Source: Streptomyces sp. VRA16 Mangrove soil (GTDB lineage Bacteria > Actinomycetota > Actinomycetes > Streptomycetales > Streptomycetaceae). From it: a DNA stretch of 64,000 nt. A program made the translations under genes and the position numbers. The DNA lies in the NCBI RefSeq assembly GCF_017377775.1, contig NZ_JAFVLN010000011.1:186001-250000 (forward strand), written 5' to 3'. Under the pieces are notes generated by a model. The model ran no database searches, was not told the DNA's origin, and saw only the letters and a list, made by a program, of their open reading frames with translations. Positions within the stretch are counted from its first letter, which is position 1. Each line of letters starts with the position of its first letter. Below, piece by piece: positions 1-9,003 of the stretch.

Positions 1-36
1 GCCTGACCACTGAGAACACGACCGAAGAGAAGAACC

Positions 37-1131
37 ATGGCTGACGAACCGCTCGTCCTCGGCATCGAGACCTCCTGCGACGAGACCGGCGTCGGCATCG
101 TCCGCGGCACCACCCTGCTCGCCGACGCCGTCGCCTCCAGCGTCGACGAACACGCCCGCTTCGGCGGCGTCGTGCCCGAGGTCGCCTCGCGCGCCCACCT
201 GGAGGCGATGGTCCCCACGATCCAGCGGGCCCTGAAGGACGCCGGGGTGAGCGCCAAGGACCTCGACGGGATCTCCGTCACCGCCGGGCCCGGCCTCGCG
301 GGCGCGCTGCTCGTCGGTGTCTCGGCCGCGAAGGCGTACGCGTACGCCCTCGGCAAGCCGCTCTACGGCGTCAACCACCTGGCCTCGCACATCTGCGTCG
401 ACCAGTTGGAGCACGGCAAGCTGCCCGAGCCGACGATGGCGCTGCTCGTCTCCGGCGGGCACTCCTCGCTGCTGCTCTCCACCGACATCACCTCCGACGT
501 GCGGCCGCTCGGCGCGACCATCGACGACGCGGCGGGCGAGGCGTTCGACAAGATCGCGCGCGTGCTCAACCTCGGCTTCCCGGGCGGTCCGGTCATCGAC
601 CGGTACGCGAAGGAGGGCGACCCGAACGCCATCTCCTTCCCGCGCGGACTGACCGGCCCGCGCGACCCGGCGTACGACTTCTCCTTCTCCGGCCTCAAGA
701 CCTCCGTGGCGCGCTGGATCGAGGCCAAGCGGGCCGCCGGTGAGGACGTGCCGGTGCGGGACGTCTCGGCGTCCTTCCAGGAGGCCGTCGTCGACGTGCT
801 GACGCGCAAGGCCGTGCGGGCCTGCAAGGACGAGGGCGTCGACCACCTCATGATCGGCGGCGGTGTCGCCGCCAACTCGCGGCTGCGCGCCCTCGCCGAG
901 GAGCGCTGCGAGCGGGCCGGGATCCGGCTGCGCGTGCCGCGCCCCAAGCTGTGCACGGACAACGGCGCGATGGTCGCCGCCCTGGGCGCCGAGATGGTGG
1001 CCAGGAACCGGGCCGCCTCGTCCTGGGACCTGTCGGCGGACTCCTCGCTGCCCGTGACGGAGACCCACGTGCCGGGTCACCACCACCACGACCACGTGCA
1101 CGAGGTCAGCAAGGAGAACCTGTACTCGTGA
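37..1131 (+). CDS. tsaD: tRNA N6-adenosine threonylcarbamoyltransferase TsaD
   Basis: TsaD transfers the threonylcarbamoyl group from threonylcarbamoyl-AMP to A37 of ANN-decoding tRNAs in the cytoplasm, together with TsaB and TsaE. The 364-residue product is full length for the family. It opens with the signature GIETSCDETG (residues 9-18), has the metal-binding HLASH pair (H114, H118), SGGHSSL, and a late GGVAANSRL motif. The start has a purine-rich GAAGAGAAG ribosome site upstream. The C-terminus is an unusual His-rich tail (GHHHHDHVH). The six bases at the very start of the window (GCC TGA) could be the end of an upstream gene; tsaD often follows rimI, but that cannot be shown here. Confidence 0.97.
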   Translation: MADEPLVLGIETSCDETGVGIVRGTTLLADAVASSVDEHARFGGVVPEVASRAHLEAMVPTIQRALKDAGVSAKDLDGISVTAGPGLAGALLVGVSAAKAYAYALGKPLYGVNHLASHICVDQLEHGKLPEPTMALLVSGGHSSLLLSTDITSDVRPLGATIDDAAGEAFDKIARVLNLGFPGGPVIDRYAKEGDPNAISFPRGLTGPRDPAYDFSFSGLKTSVARWIEAKRAAGEDVPVRDVSASFQEAVVDVLTRKAVRACKDEGVDHLMIGGGVAANSRLRALAEERCERAGIRLRVPRPKLCTDNGAMVAALGAEMVARNRAASSWDLSADSSLPVTETHVPGHHHHDHVHEVSKENLYS

Positions 1132-1180
1132 GTGCCCACCCGTCACCCACCACCGCCCTCGCAAGGAATGAGCTTCGCTC

Positions 1181-1432
1181 ATGAGTGCCACTGTGCTGAT
1201 GTGGGAGGCCCGCGCCGTCGCGGGCCGGGGCGAGGAACTGCTCGCCTGGGCGAAGGAACAGCGGCTCGCCCGTGAGCCGGAGCGGCGCGAGACGCTGCGC
1301 GCGCCGCAGGACCGGGTCCTCGTGATCACCTGGTGGGACGCCGCCTACGACGCCGAGCTCCCTGAACTCCCGGAGCCGGACGGGGAGCTGGTGACCCGGA
1401 CGGTGCACCGGTGGCGGTTCGAGACGGCGTAG
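1181..1432 (+). CDS. small conserved-type protein of unknown function
   Basis: An 83-residue acidic soluble protein beginning MSATVLMWEARAVAG, starting 50 bp after tsaD and on the same strand, so probably cotranscribed with it. No membrane segment, signal peptide or cysteine motif is visible. The fold pattern (beta strand, helix GRGEELLAWAKEQ, strand RVLVITWW, terminal strand) resembles small ferredoxin-like or monooxygenase-like (ABM) folds, but that is inference only. Codon use is high-GC at third positions like its neighbours, which supports it being a real gene. Function unknown. Confidence 0.75.
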   Translation: MSATVLMWEARAVAGRGEELLAWAKEQRLAREPERRETLRAPQDRVLVITWWDAAYDAELPELPEPDGELVTRTVHRWRFETA

Positions 1433-1546
1433 GGCGCGGGACACCGGCCCGATAGGGGCGGGTTCGCGGTGGTCTGCGTCTGAGATTTTCCGAAGAAGCG
1501 GGGGAAGAGGTTTACCGCTGTAATAATTCGGACTTACGTTCCCTCC

Positions 1547-2584
1547 GTGACTGAGAAGAAACGGTTCCGTGGGCGTGCGGTGAAGATCACCGGCCTTGTG
1601 CTCGGCTGCGCCCTCGTGCTCGGCGGCGGGGGCGCCGGCTGGGTGTACTGGCACCTGGACCACAACATCCACAGCGTCGACATCGACAAGGCGCTCGGCG
1701 ACAACCGCCCGATGCGCGCGGACCAGGTCGCGGCCTCGCCGTCCGCGTCGGCCTCGCCCTCGGCGGAGCCGCTGGAGAAGGGCGTCCTGAACGTCCTCGT
1801 CCTGGGCTCCGACTCGCGCTCCGGCAAGGAGAACAAGAAGCTGGGCGGCGGTGACAGCGGCGGCGCCCGCTCCGACACCGCGATGGTCCTGCACCTGAAC
1901 GCCGACCGCACGAAGGCGACCGTCGTCAGCATCCCGCGCGACACCCTCGTGGAGCGGCCCGCCTGCCCGACGGAGTCCGGCGGCACGACCGCGGTCGCGT
2001 ACAACGTCATGTTCAACAGCGCCTACTCGCTGGGCGGTCCGGTCTGTGCGGTGAAGACCGTCGAGACCATGACGGGCGTGCGCATGGACCACTACCTGGA
2101 GGTCGACTTCGCGGGCTTCGCCCGGCTCATCGACGCGCTGGGCGGCGTGGACGTCACCACCGACGAGGACATCGACGACGACCTCAGCCAGCTCCACCTC
2201 AAGGCCGGCGACCACCACCTCGACGGCAAGACCGCGCTCGCCTTCGCCCGCACCCGGCACGGCGTCGGCGACGGCAGCGACCTCGGCCGCATCAAGCTCC
2301 AGCAGCAGCTGGTGAAGGCGCTCGTGGAGCAGGTCGCGGGCTCCGGGCTGCTCACCAGCCCCACCCGCCTCTACGAGATCGCCGACGCGGCCACCGGGTC
2401 GCTCACCACCGACACCGGCCTCGACTCCCTGACGGAACTGGCCGGTCTGGCCCGGAGTCTGCAGGGGCTGAGCGCCGACTCCGTGAAGACCGTGATGATG
2501 CCGGTGGTGCAGGCGCCCTCGGACCACAACCGGGTCGTGGCGGACCAGCCGGAGGCCGATGAGCTGTGGGAATCGCTGCGGTGA
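1547..2584 (+). CDS. LCP (LytR-CpsA-Psr) family cell-wall glycopolymer ligase
   Basis: LCP enzymes transfer undecaprenyl-linked glycopolymers onto peptidoglycan outside the membrane. The 345-residue protein has a short basic N-terminus, one membrane helix (about residues 12-32) and a Pro/Ser/Ala-rich linker. The LCP catalytic domain follows, with VLVLGSDSRSG, DTAMVLHLN, VVSIPRDT and an Arg/Asp-rich HYLEVDFAGFARLIDALGG segment, then FARTRHG near the C-terminal third. These conserved Asp/Arg residues bind pyrophosphate and metal in characterised LCP proteins. The start is GTG, and an AT-rich TAATAAT tract 30 bp upstream suggests its own promoter. Which glycopolymer it attaches cannot be told from sequence. 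Confidence 0.93.
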   Translation: MTEKKRFRGRAVKITGLVLGCALVLGGGGAGWVYWHLDHNIHSVDIDKALGDNRPMRADQVAASPSASASPSAEPLEKGVLNVLVLGSDSRSGKENKKLGGGDSGGARSDTAMVLHLNADRTKATVVSIPRDTLVERPACPTESGGTTAVAYNVMFNSAYSLGGPVCAVKTVETMTGVRMDHYLEVDFAGFARLIDALGGVDVTTDEDIDDDLSQLHLKAGDHHLDGKTALAFARTRHGVGDGSDLGRIKLQQQLVKALVEQVAGSGLLTSPTRLYEIADAATGSLTTDTGLDSLTELAGLARSLQGLSADSVKTVMMPVVQAPSDHNRVVADQPEADELWESLR

Positions 2585-2668
2585 CGCTGTGACGGCGGCG
2601 GTCCGGGGGGCGCAAGTGAGGGCCTCCCGGCGGGGTCCCCGCGCATCGCCCGGCCGCACAATGCTGCT

Positions 2669-5600
2669 GTGCTACGGGGGCCGTCCGGACGTCGGGACAC
2701 ACATCTGCGCCTCGTCCGCGCCGGTCTGCTCGGCGTCGTGGGGACGGGGGCGCTGGCCCTTGCCGGGTGGATGCTCGTCGGCGGGTTCGGCGCCGACGAG
2801 GTGGCCGCCGTCGTCTCCCTGCTCATCGGCGTCGCGGGCCTCCTGGTCAGCCTCGCGGCCCGGCTGAACCGGACGGCGCCCGTCGTCGAGCCCGGCGTCT
2901 ACGCCGACGACCTCGCCCGCACCGTGCGCGTCCAGTGGCGCGAGGAGGCCGCGGCCCGGCGGCTGCGCGAACCCGGCGTGCTCCCGCTCGGCTGGGCCAC
3001 CACCCGGCGCGAGGTCGCCGACCCGCCCGACGCGCGCGGCGCGGGCGGCGCCGGCGGCCGGGTGCTGCGCCGCCGGCTGGACGGCAGGCTCTCCGGGGAC
3101 TTCACCGAGGCGACCGGTCAACTCGCCGCCGGATACGACCAGTTGCCCGACGGGCGGCTCGTCGTCATCGGCGAGCCCGGCGCCGGCAAGTCCGTCCTCG
3201 CGCTGCTGCTCACGCTCGGACTGCTCGACGAACGCCCGCCCGGCGGCCGGGTGCCCGTGCTGCTGCCGGTGTCGACCTGGGACCCGGTGCGCGAACGGCT
3301 CGACGACTGGATCGTGCGCTCCCTCGCCGTGCCCTACTACGGCGGCGACCCGGACATCCCGCGCACCCTGCTCACCCAGGGCCTGCTGCTGCCGGTCCTC
3401 GACGGCCTCGACGAGATCCCGGAGTCCGCGCGGCGCGGCGCCATCCGCGGCATCAACGAAGGGCTGGGCGGCGACCGCCCGGTGGTCGTCACCTGCCGCG
3501 CCGTCGAGTACGAGGAACTGATCAAGGGCGGTGCCCCGGCGCTGCGGCACGCCCCGGTCGTCGAGGTGCTGCCGGTGCCGCCCGCTGACGTCATCGCGTA
3601 TCTGCGCGGCTTCGACGAGACCGCCGCCGAGCGCTGGGACCCCGTCTACGACCGGCTGCGCGCCGAGCCCGCGGGACCGCTCGCCCAGGCGCTCTCCACC
3701 CCCCTGATGGTGACCACGGCCCGCCTCGTCTACCGCGGCCCCGCTCAGGACCCCGGCGAACTCCTCGACGCCGTGCGGTTCGACTGCCGGTACGCCGTCG
3801 AGGACCACCTCACGCACCGGGTGATCGACACGGCGTACGAGCCGTCGGGGGAGCCGGGGCAGGCGGCGCTGTGGGACGCCCGGCGGGCCCGGCGCTGGCT
3901 CACCTTCCTCGCCTGCCAGCTGCACGACCACCGCGAGCGCGATCTGGCGTGGTGGCAGCTGAGCGGACGGGTGCTGCCGGTGTGGCTGGGGCCCGTCCTC
4001 GGGTTCGGCGGCGGGCTCGTGTGCGTGGCCGCGGTGCTCGCCTGGGACCAGCTGGACGGCGGCCTCGGCGACGCGACCACCGCCGTCTACAACGCGCTGA
4101 GCTTCGGGATCGCCTTCGCCCTGGTCTCCTCGGTGGTCTGGTACGTCACCGCGGGCCATCCGCCCGGCCGGCTCTCGTGGTCGCTGCACGGGTCGGCGCA
4201 GCGGCTGCAGAGCGGCTTTTGGCGCGGGGCGGCGCTGTGCGCGTGGACCGTGGGGCCGGTCGCCGTCGTGGTGACGCTGATCCGTGTCGTCTCCTACACC
4301 GCGGGGTTCGGGTCGCTGCAGAGCACCGAGGAGTTCACCAAGCTGCTCACGATCTGTCTCGCGCTGTGCGTCGTCACCGGGCTCGCGCTCGCCGCGCACT
4401 CCTGGCTGAACGCGCCGCCGTCCAGCGCCGCGCAGGTCAGCCCGGTCGGCTCGGCCGTGCAGGACCGGGTGTCGAGCCTGGCGGGGGCGCTGGTGGCGGG
4501 CCTGGTGTTCGGCGGGCTCGCCGCGTTCGGGCTGCGGGCGGGCCTGGTCACGGGCGGGCTCGTGTTCCGCTGGGCCACGGGCTGGCCGGGCTGGCCGGGG
4601 CACGGTGACGCCGGGGCGTTCCTCGGCCACGACTGGCGGCGCACCGGGCACGCGTTCGGCGTCGCCCACCAGGGGCCCGGCTGGCTGATGGTGCTGCCGG
4701 GGGCCGTCTTCGGCTACTTCATCCTGCTGTCGCGGGCCTGGCCGCGCTTCGTGCTCGCGCGGGTCTGGCTTGCCGCGCGCGGGAAGCTGCCCTGGCGGCT
4801 CTTCGCGTTCCTGGCGGACGCCCGGCGCCGCGAGATCCTGCGCCAGTCCGGCGGCGCCTACCAGTTCCGGCACATCCGGCTCCAGGAGGCGCTGGCCGCC
4901 CGCCCGGCCCACGCCGAGGCCCGGCCGGACACGGCGCCGCGCGGCGTGGTGGGCCGCCGGGTGCTGCTCGTGACGGGCGCCGCGGTGCTGGTCGGCGGTG
5001 GCGCGGTGGCGCTGACCCGGACCCGGGACACGAGCCGGCTGCTGTTCTCGGCGCCGGACGCGGCGCGGATGCGGGCCGTCGCCTTCCGGCCGGGCACCGG
5101 CGAGCTGGTCTGGGGCGACGCCCGCGGCCGGGTCTGGACGGGGGACCGGATCGGCGGGGCGGCGCGGCTCGCCCTGCCCCGGCCGGCCCGGCTCGCGGTG
5201 GACCGCGACGGCCGGGTGCTGCCCGCCGGCGTCGACACGCTCGCCTTCGACCCGGGCGGGGAGCTCCTGGTCGTCGCGGCCGGAGGCCATCTGCTGCTGC
5301 GGCGCGCGGGGCGCTGGCTGCCGTCGGACACCCGTACCTCGCCGGTCCGCGAGCTGGCCGTCGGCGCCGGGGGCCGGCTGCTGGCCGGGGTGCCCGCCCG
5401 GGTCACGGACCTCGGGGTGTGGCGGGCGGCCGCCGACGGAACGCTGCGTTCGGTGCGCGAGCCGGACGGCGCGGAGACCGCCCCGCAGGTGACACGGCCG
5501 GTCTTCACGCCCGACGGCGCCCTGTGGGCGCTGTCGCAGGAGGTGGTGGTGCGCTACGACCCGCCGCGCTACGTCGGCGCGGACGCCGTCGTCACCGCCG

Positions 5601-5989
5601 CGCACACGGGCGACGCGACCGCCGACGTGCTGGCCGTGGCCCCGCACGAGGCCCTGCTCTACGTGGCGAGCGGTGACCGCGGCGGGCTCTGGCGTCCGAC
5701 AGGCGGCCACTGGTCCCTCGTGGACCGGCTGCCCGGCGCGACCGCCGCCGCCCACCACCCCACCCGGCCCGTCCTCGCGCTCGGCCGCTCCCGCCTGGCC
5801 GACTACGAGGAACGGGCCGACGGCACCGTCGAGCTCTGGTCGACGGGTCCCGGGCCGCGCCGGATCCGGGAACTCCAGGGCCACCTGGGCGGCGTCGCCT
5901 GTCTGGCCTTCGACTCCGAGGGCCGTCATCTGGCCTCGGCGGGCACGGACGGCACGGTCCGGATCTGGGACGTCACGTCCCTGCTGTAA
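2669..5989 (+). CDS. NACHT NTPase with central membrane domain and C-terminal WD40-like repeats
   Basis: A 1106-residue STAND-type protein. An N-terminal membrane hairpin (about residues 8-65) is followed by a NACHT P-loop GEPGAGKS (about 169-176) and the Walker B motif LDGLDEI (about 243-249). Several membrane helices lie between about 440 and 690, another sits at about 762-780 (VLLVTGAAVLVGGGAVAL), then a beta-propeller region ends in one textbook WD40 blade, GTDGTVRIWDV. STAND proteins act as switchable signalling or immune-type ATPases; a specific role here is unknown. The GTG start at 2669 is 84 bp after the LCP gene. An upstream ATG is out of frame, so the start is moderately sure. The stop lies at the junction of a perfect 44-bp tandem duplication. 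Confidence 0.85.
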   Translation: MLRGPSGRRDTHLRLVRAGLLGVVGTGALALAGWMLVGGFGADEVAAVVSLLIGVAGLLVSLAARLNRTAPVVEPGVYADDLARTVRVQWREEAAARRLREPGVLPLGWATTRREVADPPDARGAGGAGGRVLRRRLDGRLSGDFTEATGQLAAGYDQLPDGRLVVIGEPGAGKSVLALLLTLGLLDERPPGGRVPVLLPVSTWDPVRERLDDWIVRSLAVPYYGGDPDIPRTLLTQGLLLPVLDGLDEIPESARRGAIRGINEGLGGDRPVVVTCRAVEYEELIKGGAPALRHAPVVEVLPVPPADVIAYLRGFDETAAERWDPVYDRLRAEPAGPLAQALSTPLMVTTARLVYRGPAQDPGELLDAVRFDCRYAVEDHLTHRVIDTAYEPSGEPGQAALWDARRARRWLTFLACQLHDHRERDLAWWQLSGRVLPVWLGPVLGFGGGLVCVAAVLAWDQLDGGLGDATTAVYNALSFGIAFALVSSVVWYVTAGHPPGRLSWSLHGSAQRLQSGFWRGAALCAWTVGPVAVVVTLIRVVSYTAGFGSLQSTEEFTKLLTICLALCVVTGLALAAHSWLNAPPSSAAQVSPVGSAVQDRVSSLAGALVAGLVFGGLAAFGLRAGLVTGGLVFRWATGWPGWPGHGDAGAFLGHDWRRTGHAFGVAHQGPGWLMVLPGAVFGYFILLSRAWPRFVLARVWLAARGKLPWRLFAFLADARRREILRQSGGAYQFRHIRLQEALAARPAHAEARPDTAPRGVVGRRVLLVTGAAVLVGGGAVALTRTRDTSRLLFSAPDAARMRAVAFRPGTGELVWGDARGRVWTGDRIGGAARLALPRPARLAVDRDGRVLPAGVDTLAFDPGGELLVVAAGGHLLLRRAGRWLPSDTRTSPVRELAVGAGGRLLAGVPARVTDLGVWRAAADGTLRSVREPDGAETAPQVTRPVFTPDGALWALSQEVVVRYDPPRYVGADAVVTAAHTGDATADVLAVAPHEALLYVASGDRGGLWRPTGGHWSLVDRLPGATAAAHHPTRPVLALGRSRLADYEERADGTVELWSTGPGPRRIRELQGHLGGVACLAFDSEGRHLASAGTDGTVRIWDVTSLL

Positions 5990-6032
5990 CGGACGGCACG
6001 GTCCGGATCTGGGACGTCACGTCCCTGCTGTA
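5945..6032. repeat. perfect 44-bp tandem duplication of a gene's 3' end
   Basis: Positions 5945-5988 are repeated exactly at 5989-6032. The unit carries the last codons of the NACHT/WD40 gene (from GTDGT to the end). The first copy is stopped by a TAA formed at the junction, while the second ends in TAG, presumably the ancestral stop. The second copy also contains the TGA stop (6017-6019) and final codons of the convergent C45-family gene. Confidence 0.95.
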
Positions 6033-7021
6033 GCGGCCGGGTCATGACCGCCGAGCACGACGACCCGCTCCTCACCCGTGAAACCACCGGAGCCGGCAGC
6101 GCCCGTGGCGTCCTCGAAGCCCAGCCGCCAGCTCTCCGCCCCCGGCCAGTGGTACGTCACCCGCCCTGCCCCCGGCTCGTAGTGCGCGGTGTAGACCGTC
6201 CCGAGCCCGTCCTCGTACGTGCCCTTGTGCAGCGGCGGCCGGAGCATGGCGGCCACGTCCGTGCCCGGCCGCCGTACGGCGTCGAGCCGGGCCCGGGTGC
6301 GGGTGGCGCGCTCCTGGGCGTCGGGCACCGGCAGATGCTGGTGGTTGGCCGCGCAGGCGTCCGGGGCCATGGTCATCGGGATGTCGGGACCCACGTACAC
6401 GGTGACGGCCCGCTCGTGGTCGACGAGGGTGACGTTCTGCGGGATGCCGACGGGGATCCTGGCGAGCCTGGCGAGCGCCTCGTCGACCGTGGCGCAGGTC
6501 TCCAGCAGGTAGCGCAGCACGAGGACGACCGCGAACCCCGGCCCGTGCACCTCGCGCCCGCCGAAGGTGAGGGAGACGGCGAGCCCGGCGTCGTTCATCC
6601 CGTCGAGCAGCCCCCAGCCGGCTTCCTGCATGCCGATGACGGGCCGCAGGAAGTGCGAGCGGACGACCGTGCCCTCGACGTCGTCGGGCGGGAAGTCGTA
6701 GTTGCGCAGCAGTGACCCCGGCGCACCGGTCTGGGTGCACCCCGAGAAGAACGGCCGTACCGCGGCGAGCGTGAGGAACGTCGCCGCTTCCGGCCGCCCC
6801 AGCTGCCCTGCGAGCCGGTCGAGCGCCGGCACCAGTTCCGGCATGTGCTCCTCGAACAGCTTCCGGGCCCGCTCCGCGCCCTGCGGGGTACGCCCCTCGG
6901 CGGTCAGCCAGCTCTCGGCGAGCGGCCACATGGGGCGCACGTGGGCCGCCCAGACGCCGTCGGAGCCGTCGCCCATGTCCAGGGTGCGGAAGGTCTTGCG
7001 GAGGGTGCTCGGTATGGTCAC
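6017..7021 (-). CDS. C45-family autoproteolytic acyltransferase/hydrolase
   Basis: Ntn-hydrolase-type protein of about 334 residues, related to acyl-CoA:6-aminopenicillanate acyltransferase (peptidase C45). Such enzymes cut themselves before a cysteine that then becomes the N-terminal nucleophile. Here the candidate is the Cys in FFSGCTQTGAP, followed by the family-typical LLRNYDF. Other family features are GMNDAGLAVSLTFGG, NVTLVDHERAVTV and NHQHLPVP. I chose the GTG at 7021 because similarity-like sequence (IPSTLRKTFRTLD) extends upstream of the in-frame ATG at 6976; no strong ribosome site supports either. It converges on the NACHT gene, and its stop lies in the 44-bp duplication. Substrate unknown. 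Confidence 0.85.
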   Translation of the reverse strand: MTIPSTLRKTFRTLDMGDGSDGVWAAHVRPMWPLAESWLTAEGRTPQGAERARKLFEEHMPELVPALDRLAGQLGRPEAATFLTLAAVRPFFSGCTQTGAPGSLLRNYDFPPDDVEGTVVRSHFLRPVIGMQEAGWGLLDGMNDAGLAVSLTFGGREVHGPGFAVVLVLRYLLETCATVDEALARLARIPVGIPQNVTLVDHERAVTVYVGPDIPMTMAPDACAANHQHLPVPDAQERATRTRARLDAVRRPGTDVAAMLRPPLHKGTYEDGLGTVYTAHYEPGAGRVTYHWPGAESWRLGFEDATGAAGSGGFTGEERVVVLGGHDPAATAGT

Positions 7022-7162
7022 AGCCGCACAGTAGGAGGATTTTCCGGCACTTCTCCAGGGCTTCAAAAAAGATTCCGCGCGTGTGTCGATCCCGGGCCGT
7101 CCCGATCGACGCAAGGGTGAGAAGGCCGGGAGAACCCGGTCCACCGCACCCGAGGAGTCACC

Positions 7163-7519
7163 ATGCCGCGCTTCATCTCCATCGTCCGCATCGACGAGAC
7201 CACCGCGCCCGCCGAGGGCCCGAGCCCCGAGCTCGGACGCCGGATGGGAGAGCTGATCGAGGAGATCACCAAGGCGGGCGTCATGCTCGACACCGCCGGT
7301 CTGCTGCCCTCCGCGCAGGGCAAGCGGGTCCGCTGGGAGGGCGGGCGGACGTCCGTCACCGACGGTCCCTTCACCGAGTCCAAGGAGGTCATCGGCGGCT
7401 ACGCCCTGATGCAGTGCAAGGACATGGCGGAGGCCGTCGAGTGGGCGAAGAAGTTCCTCCAGGTCCACGAGGAGTACTGGACGGTCACCTGCGAGGTGCG
7501 GGAGATCGCCGAGGGCTGA
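7163..7519 (+). CDS. YCII/DGPF-family protein
   Basis: A 118-residue protein with the hallmark DGPF motif (VTDGPFTESKEVIGGY) of YCII-related alpha-beta barrel proteins. Its start follows GAGGAGTCACC, a good ribosome site. DGPF genes are the conserved neighbours of ECF42-group sigma factors, and this one lies 54 bp upstream of such a gene on the same strand, so the two are probably one transcription unit. In studied ECF42 systems the DGPF genes are targets of the sigma factor rather than anti-sigma factors; no membrane anti-sigma factor is present here. Confidence 0.92.
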   Translation: MPRFISIVRIDETTAPAEGPSPELGRRMGELIEEITKAGVMLDTAGLLPSAQGKRVRWEGGRTSVTDGPFTESKEVIGGYALMQCKDMAEAVEWAKKFLQVHEEYWTVTCEVREIAEG

Positions 7520-7573
7520 CAGGACGCCCTCGGGCCTTGGCCGGACGGCCGCCGCGGTGTCTGATGGTGGGTC

Positions 7574-8830
7574 GTGACAGAACGAGCGCAGGACCGCACG
7601 GCCCACGCCACCGTCGAGACCGTCTTCCGCATGGAGGCGCCCCGCGTCATCGCCGCCGTCACCCGCATCGTGCGGGACGTCGGCATCGCGGAGGAACTGG
7701 CGCAGGACGCGCTGGTCGCCGCGCTGGAGAAGTGGCCGGACACCGGCGTCCCCGACAACCCGGGGGCCTGGCTGACGGCCACCGCACGGCACCGCGCCGT
7801 CGACCTCGTACGCCGCCGCGAGAACTACGCGCGCAAGCTGGAGGAGGTCGGCCGGGCCACCGCGTTCGCCTACGAGGAGCAGCCGCCCGCCGGCCCGGAC
7901 GACATCGACGACGATCTGCTGCGGCTCGTCTTCATGAGCTGTCACCCGGTGCTCTCCGCCGGGGCCCGCGTCGCCCTCACCCTGCGGCTGCTCGGCGGTC
8001 TGACCACCGCCGAGGTCGCCCGCGCCACGCTCGCCCCGGAACCGACCGTCGCCCAGCGGATCGTGCGCGCCAAGCGCACCCTCGCCACGAAGAACGTCGC
8101 CTTCGAGGTGCCGTACGGGCCCGACCGGGAGGCCCGCCTCGACTCGGTCCTGGAGGTCATCTACCTCATCTTCAACGAGGGGTACGCGGCCACGGCGGGC
8201 GAGGACCATCTGCGCCCCGGGCTGTGCGAGGACGCCCTGCGGCTGGCCCGCGTGCTCCAGTCGCTGATGCCGAAGGAGCCCGAAGTGCACGGCCTGGCCG
8301 CGCTGTTGGAGCTCCAGTCCTCGCGCGCGGCCACCCGGACCGGGCCCGACGGCGCGCCCGTCCTGCTCCGCGACCAGAGCCGCACCCGGTGGAGCCCACT
8401 GCTGATCCGGCGCGGGTTCACCGCGCTCGACCGGGCGACCGCGCAGGCGCCGGGGCCGCCGGGACCGTACGTCCTCCAGGCCGCCATCGCCGCCTGCCAC
8501 GCGCAGGCCCGCCGCTGGGAGGAGACCGACTGGCCCCGGATCGCCACGCTCTACGCCCTGCTCGCGGCCCGCGCCCCGTCACCGGTGGTGGAGCTGAACC
8601 GGGCGGTCGCGGTCGCCATGGCCGAGGGCCCCGAGGCGGGCCTCGCGATCGTGGACGCCCTCGCCGGTGAACCCGCGCTCCGGGACTACCACTTGCTGCC
8701 CAGTGTGCGCGGGGACCTGCTGGAGCGGCTCGGGCGGACGGCGGAGGCGCGCGAGGAGTTCGCGCGCGCGGCGGCGCTCACGAGCAACGAGCGGGAACGG
8801 GAGTATCTGCTCGGCCGGATCGACGGCTAG
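7574..8830 (+). CDS. ECF sigma factor, ECF42-like, with C-terminal TPR-like extension
   Basis: A 418-residue sigma factor with region 2 (VIAAVTRIVRDVGIAEELAQDALVAALEKW in part), the promoter-recognition region 4 helix pair (GGLTTAEVARATL), then a roughly 220-residue helical C-terminal extension rich in Ala/Arg repeats. In this group the extension carries TPR-like or DUF6596 folds and replaces an anti-sigma factor as the control element. The GTG start is preceded by weak purines. Placement just downstream of a DGPF gene is diagnostic of ECF42. Its TAG stop sits exactly at the edge of a TA-flanked inverted-repeat element. The signal it senses is unknown. Confidence 0.92.
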   Translation: MTERAQDRTAHATVETVFRMEAPRVIAAVTRIVRDVGIAEELAQDALVAALEKWPDTGVPDNPGAWLTATARHRAVDLVRRRENYARKLEEVGRATAFAYEEQPPAGPDDIDDDLLRLVFMSCHPVLSAGARVALTLRLLGGLTTAEVARATLAPEPTVAQRIVRAKRTLATKNVAFEVPYGPDREARLDSVLEVIYLIFNEGYAATAGEDHLRPGLCEDALRLARVLQSLMPKEPEVHGLAALLELQSSRAATRTGPDGAPVLLRDQSRTRWSPLLIRRGFTALDRATAQAPGPPGPYVLQAAIAACHAQARRWEETDWPRIATLYALLAARAPSPVVELNRAVAVAMAEGPEAGLAIVDALAGEPALRDYHLLPSVRGDLLERLGRTAEAREEFARAAALTSNEREREYLLGRIDG

Positions 8831-9003
8831 GGCGTGTCTCGAAAGTCCCGCCTGCCCCGCGACGCCTGGCACGCACGCTCGCGGCGTTGCCGAAACGCCC
8901 GAATAGCTCCGCTATGAGGACGCTCCGGCGCCTTGCGATCGCACGCACCAGACGCCGCGGGGCCCGCCCTTCGGGCGGACGACGGGACTTTCGAAACACG
9001 CCC
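8830..9003. mobile_element. MITE-like palindromic element with TA target duplication
   Basis: A 174-bp non-coding element with terminal inverted repeats: 8829-8850 against 8983-9004 match at 21 of 22 positions (end motif GGGCGTGTYTCGAAAGTCCCG). It is flanked by TA on both sides (8828-8829 and 9004-9005), as expected for IS630/Tc1-type transposition. The inside is also a long imperfect palindrome centred near ATAGCTCCGCTAT, so the whole element can fold into one hairpin and could end transcription from both convergent neighbours. It encodes no transposase, so it must have been moved by an enzyme encoded elsewhere. Confidence 0.85.

Noticed and set aside
2672..5929. 1085-codon open frame opposite the NACHT gene
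   Set aside because: It is an antisense shadow of high-GC coding sequence; composition is Arg/Gly/Pro/Gln-rich with no domain, and the sense frame has clear NACHT and WD40 motifs.
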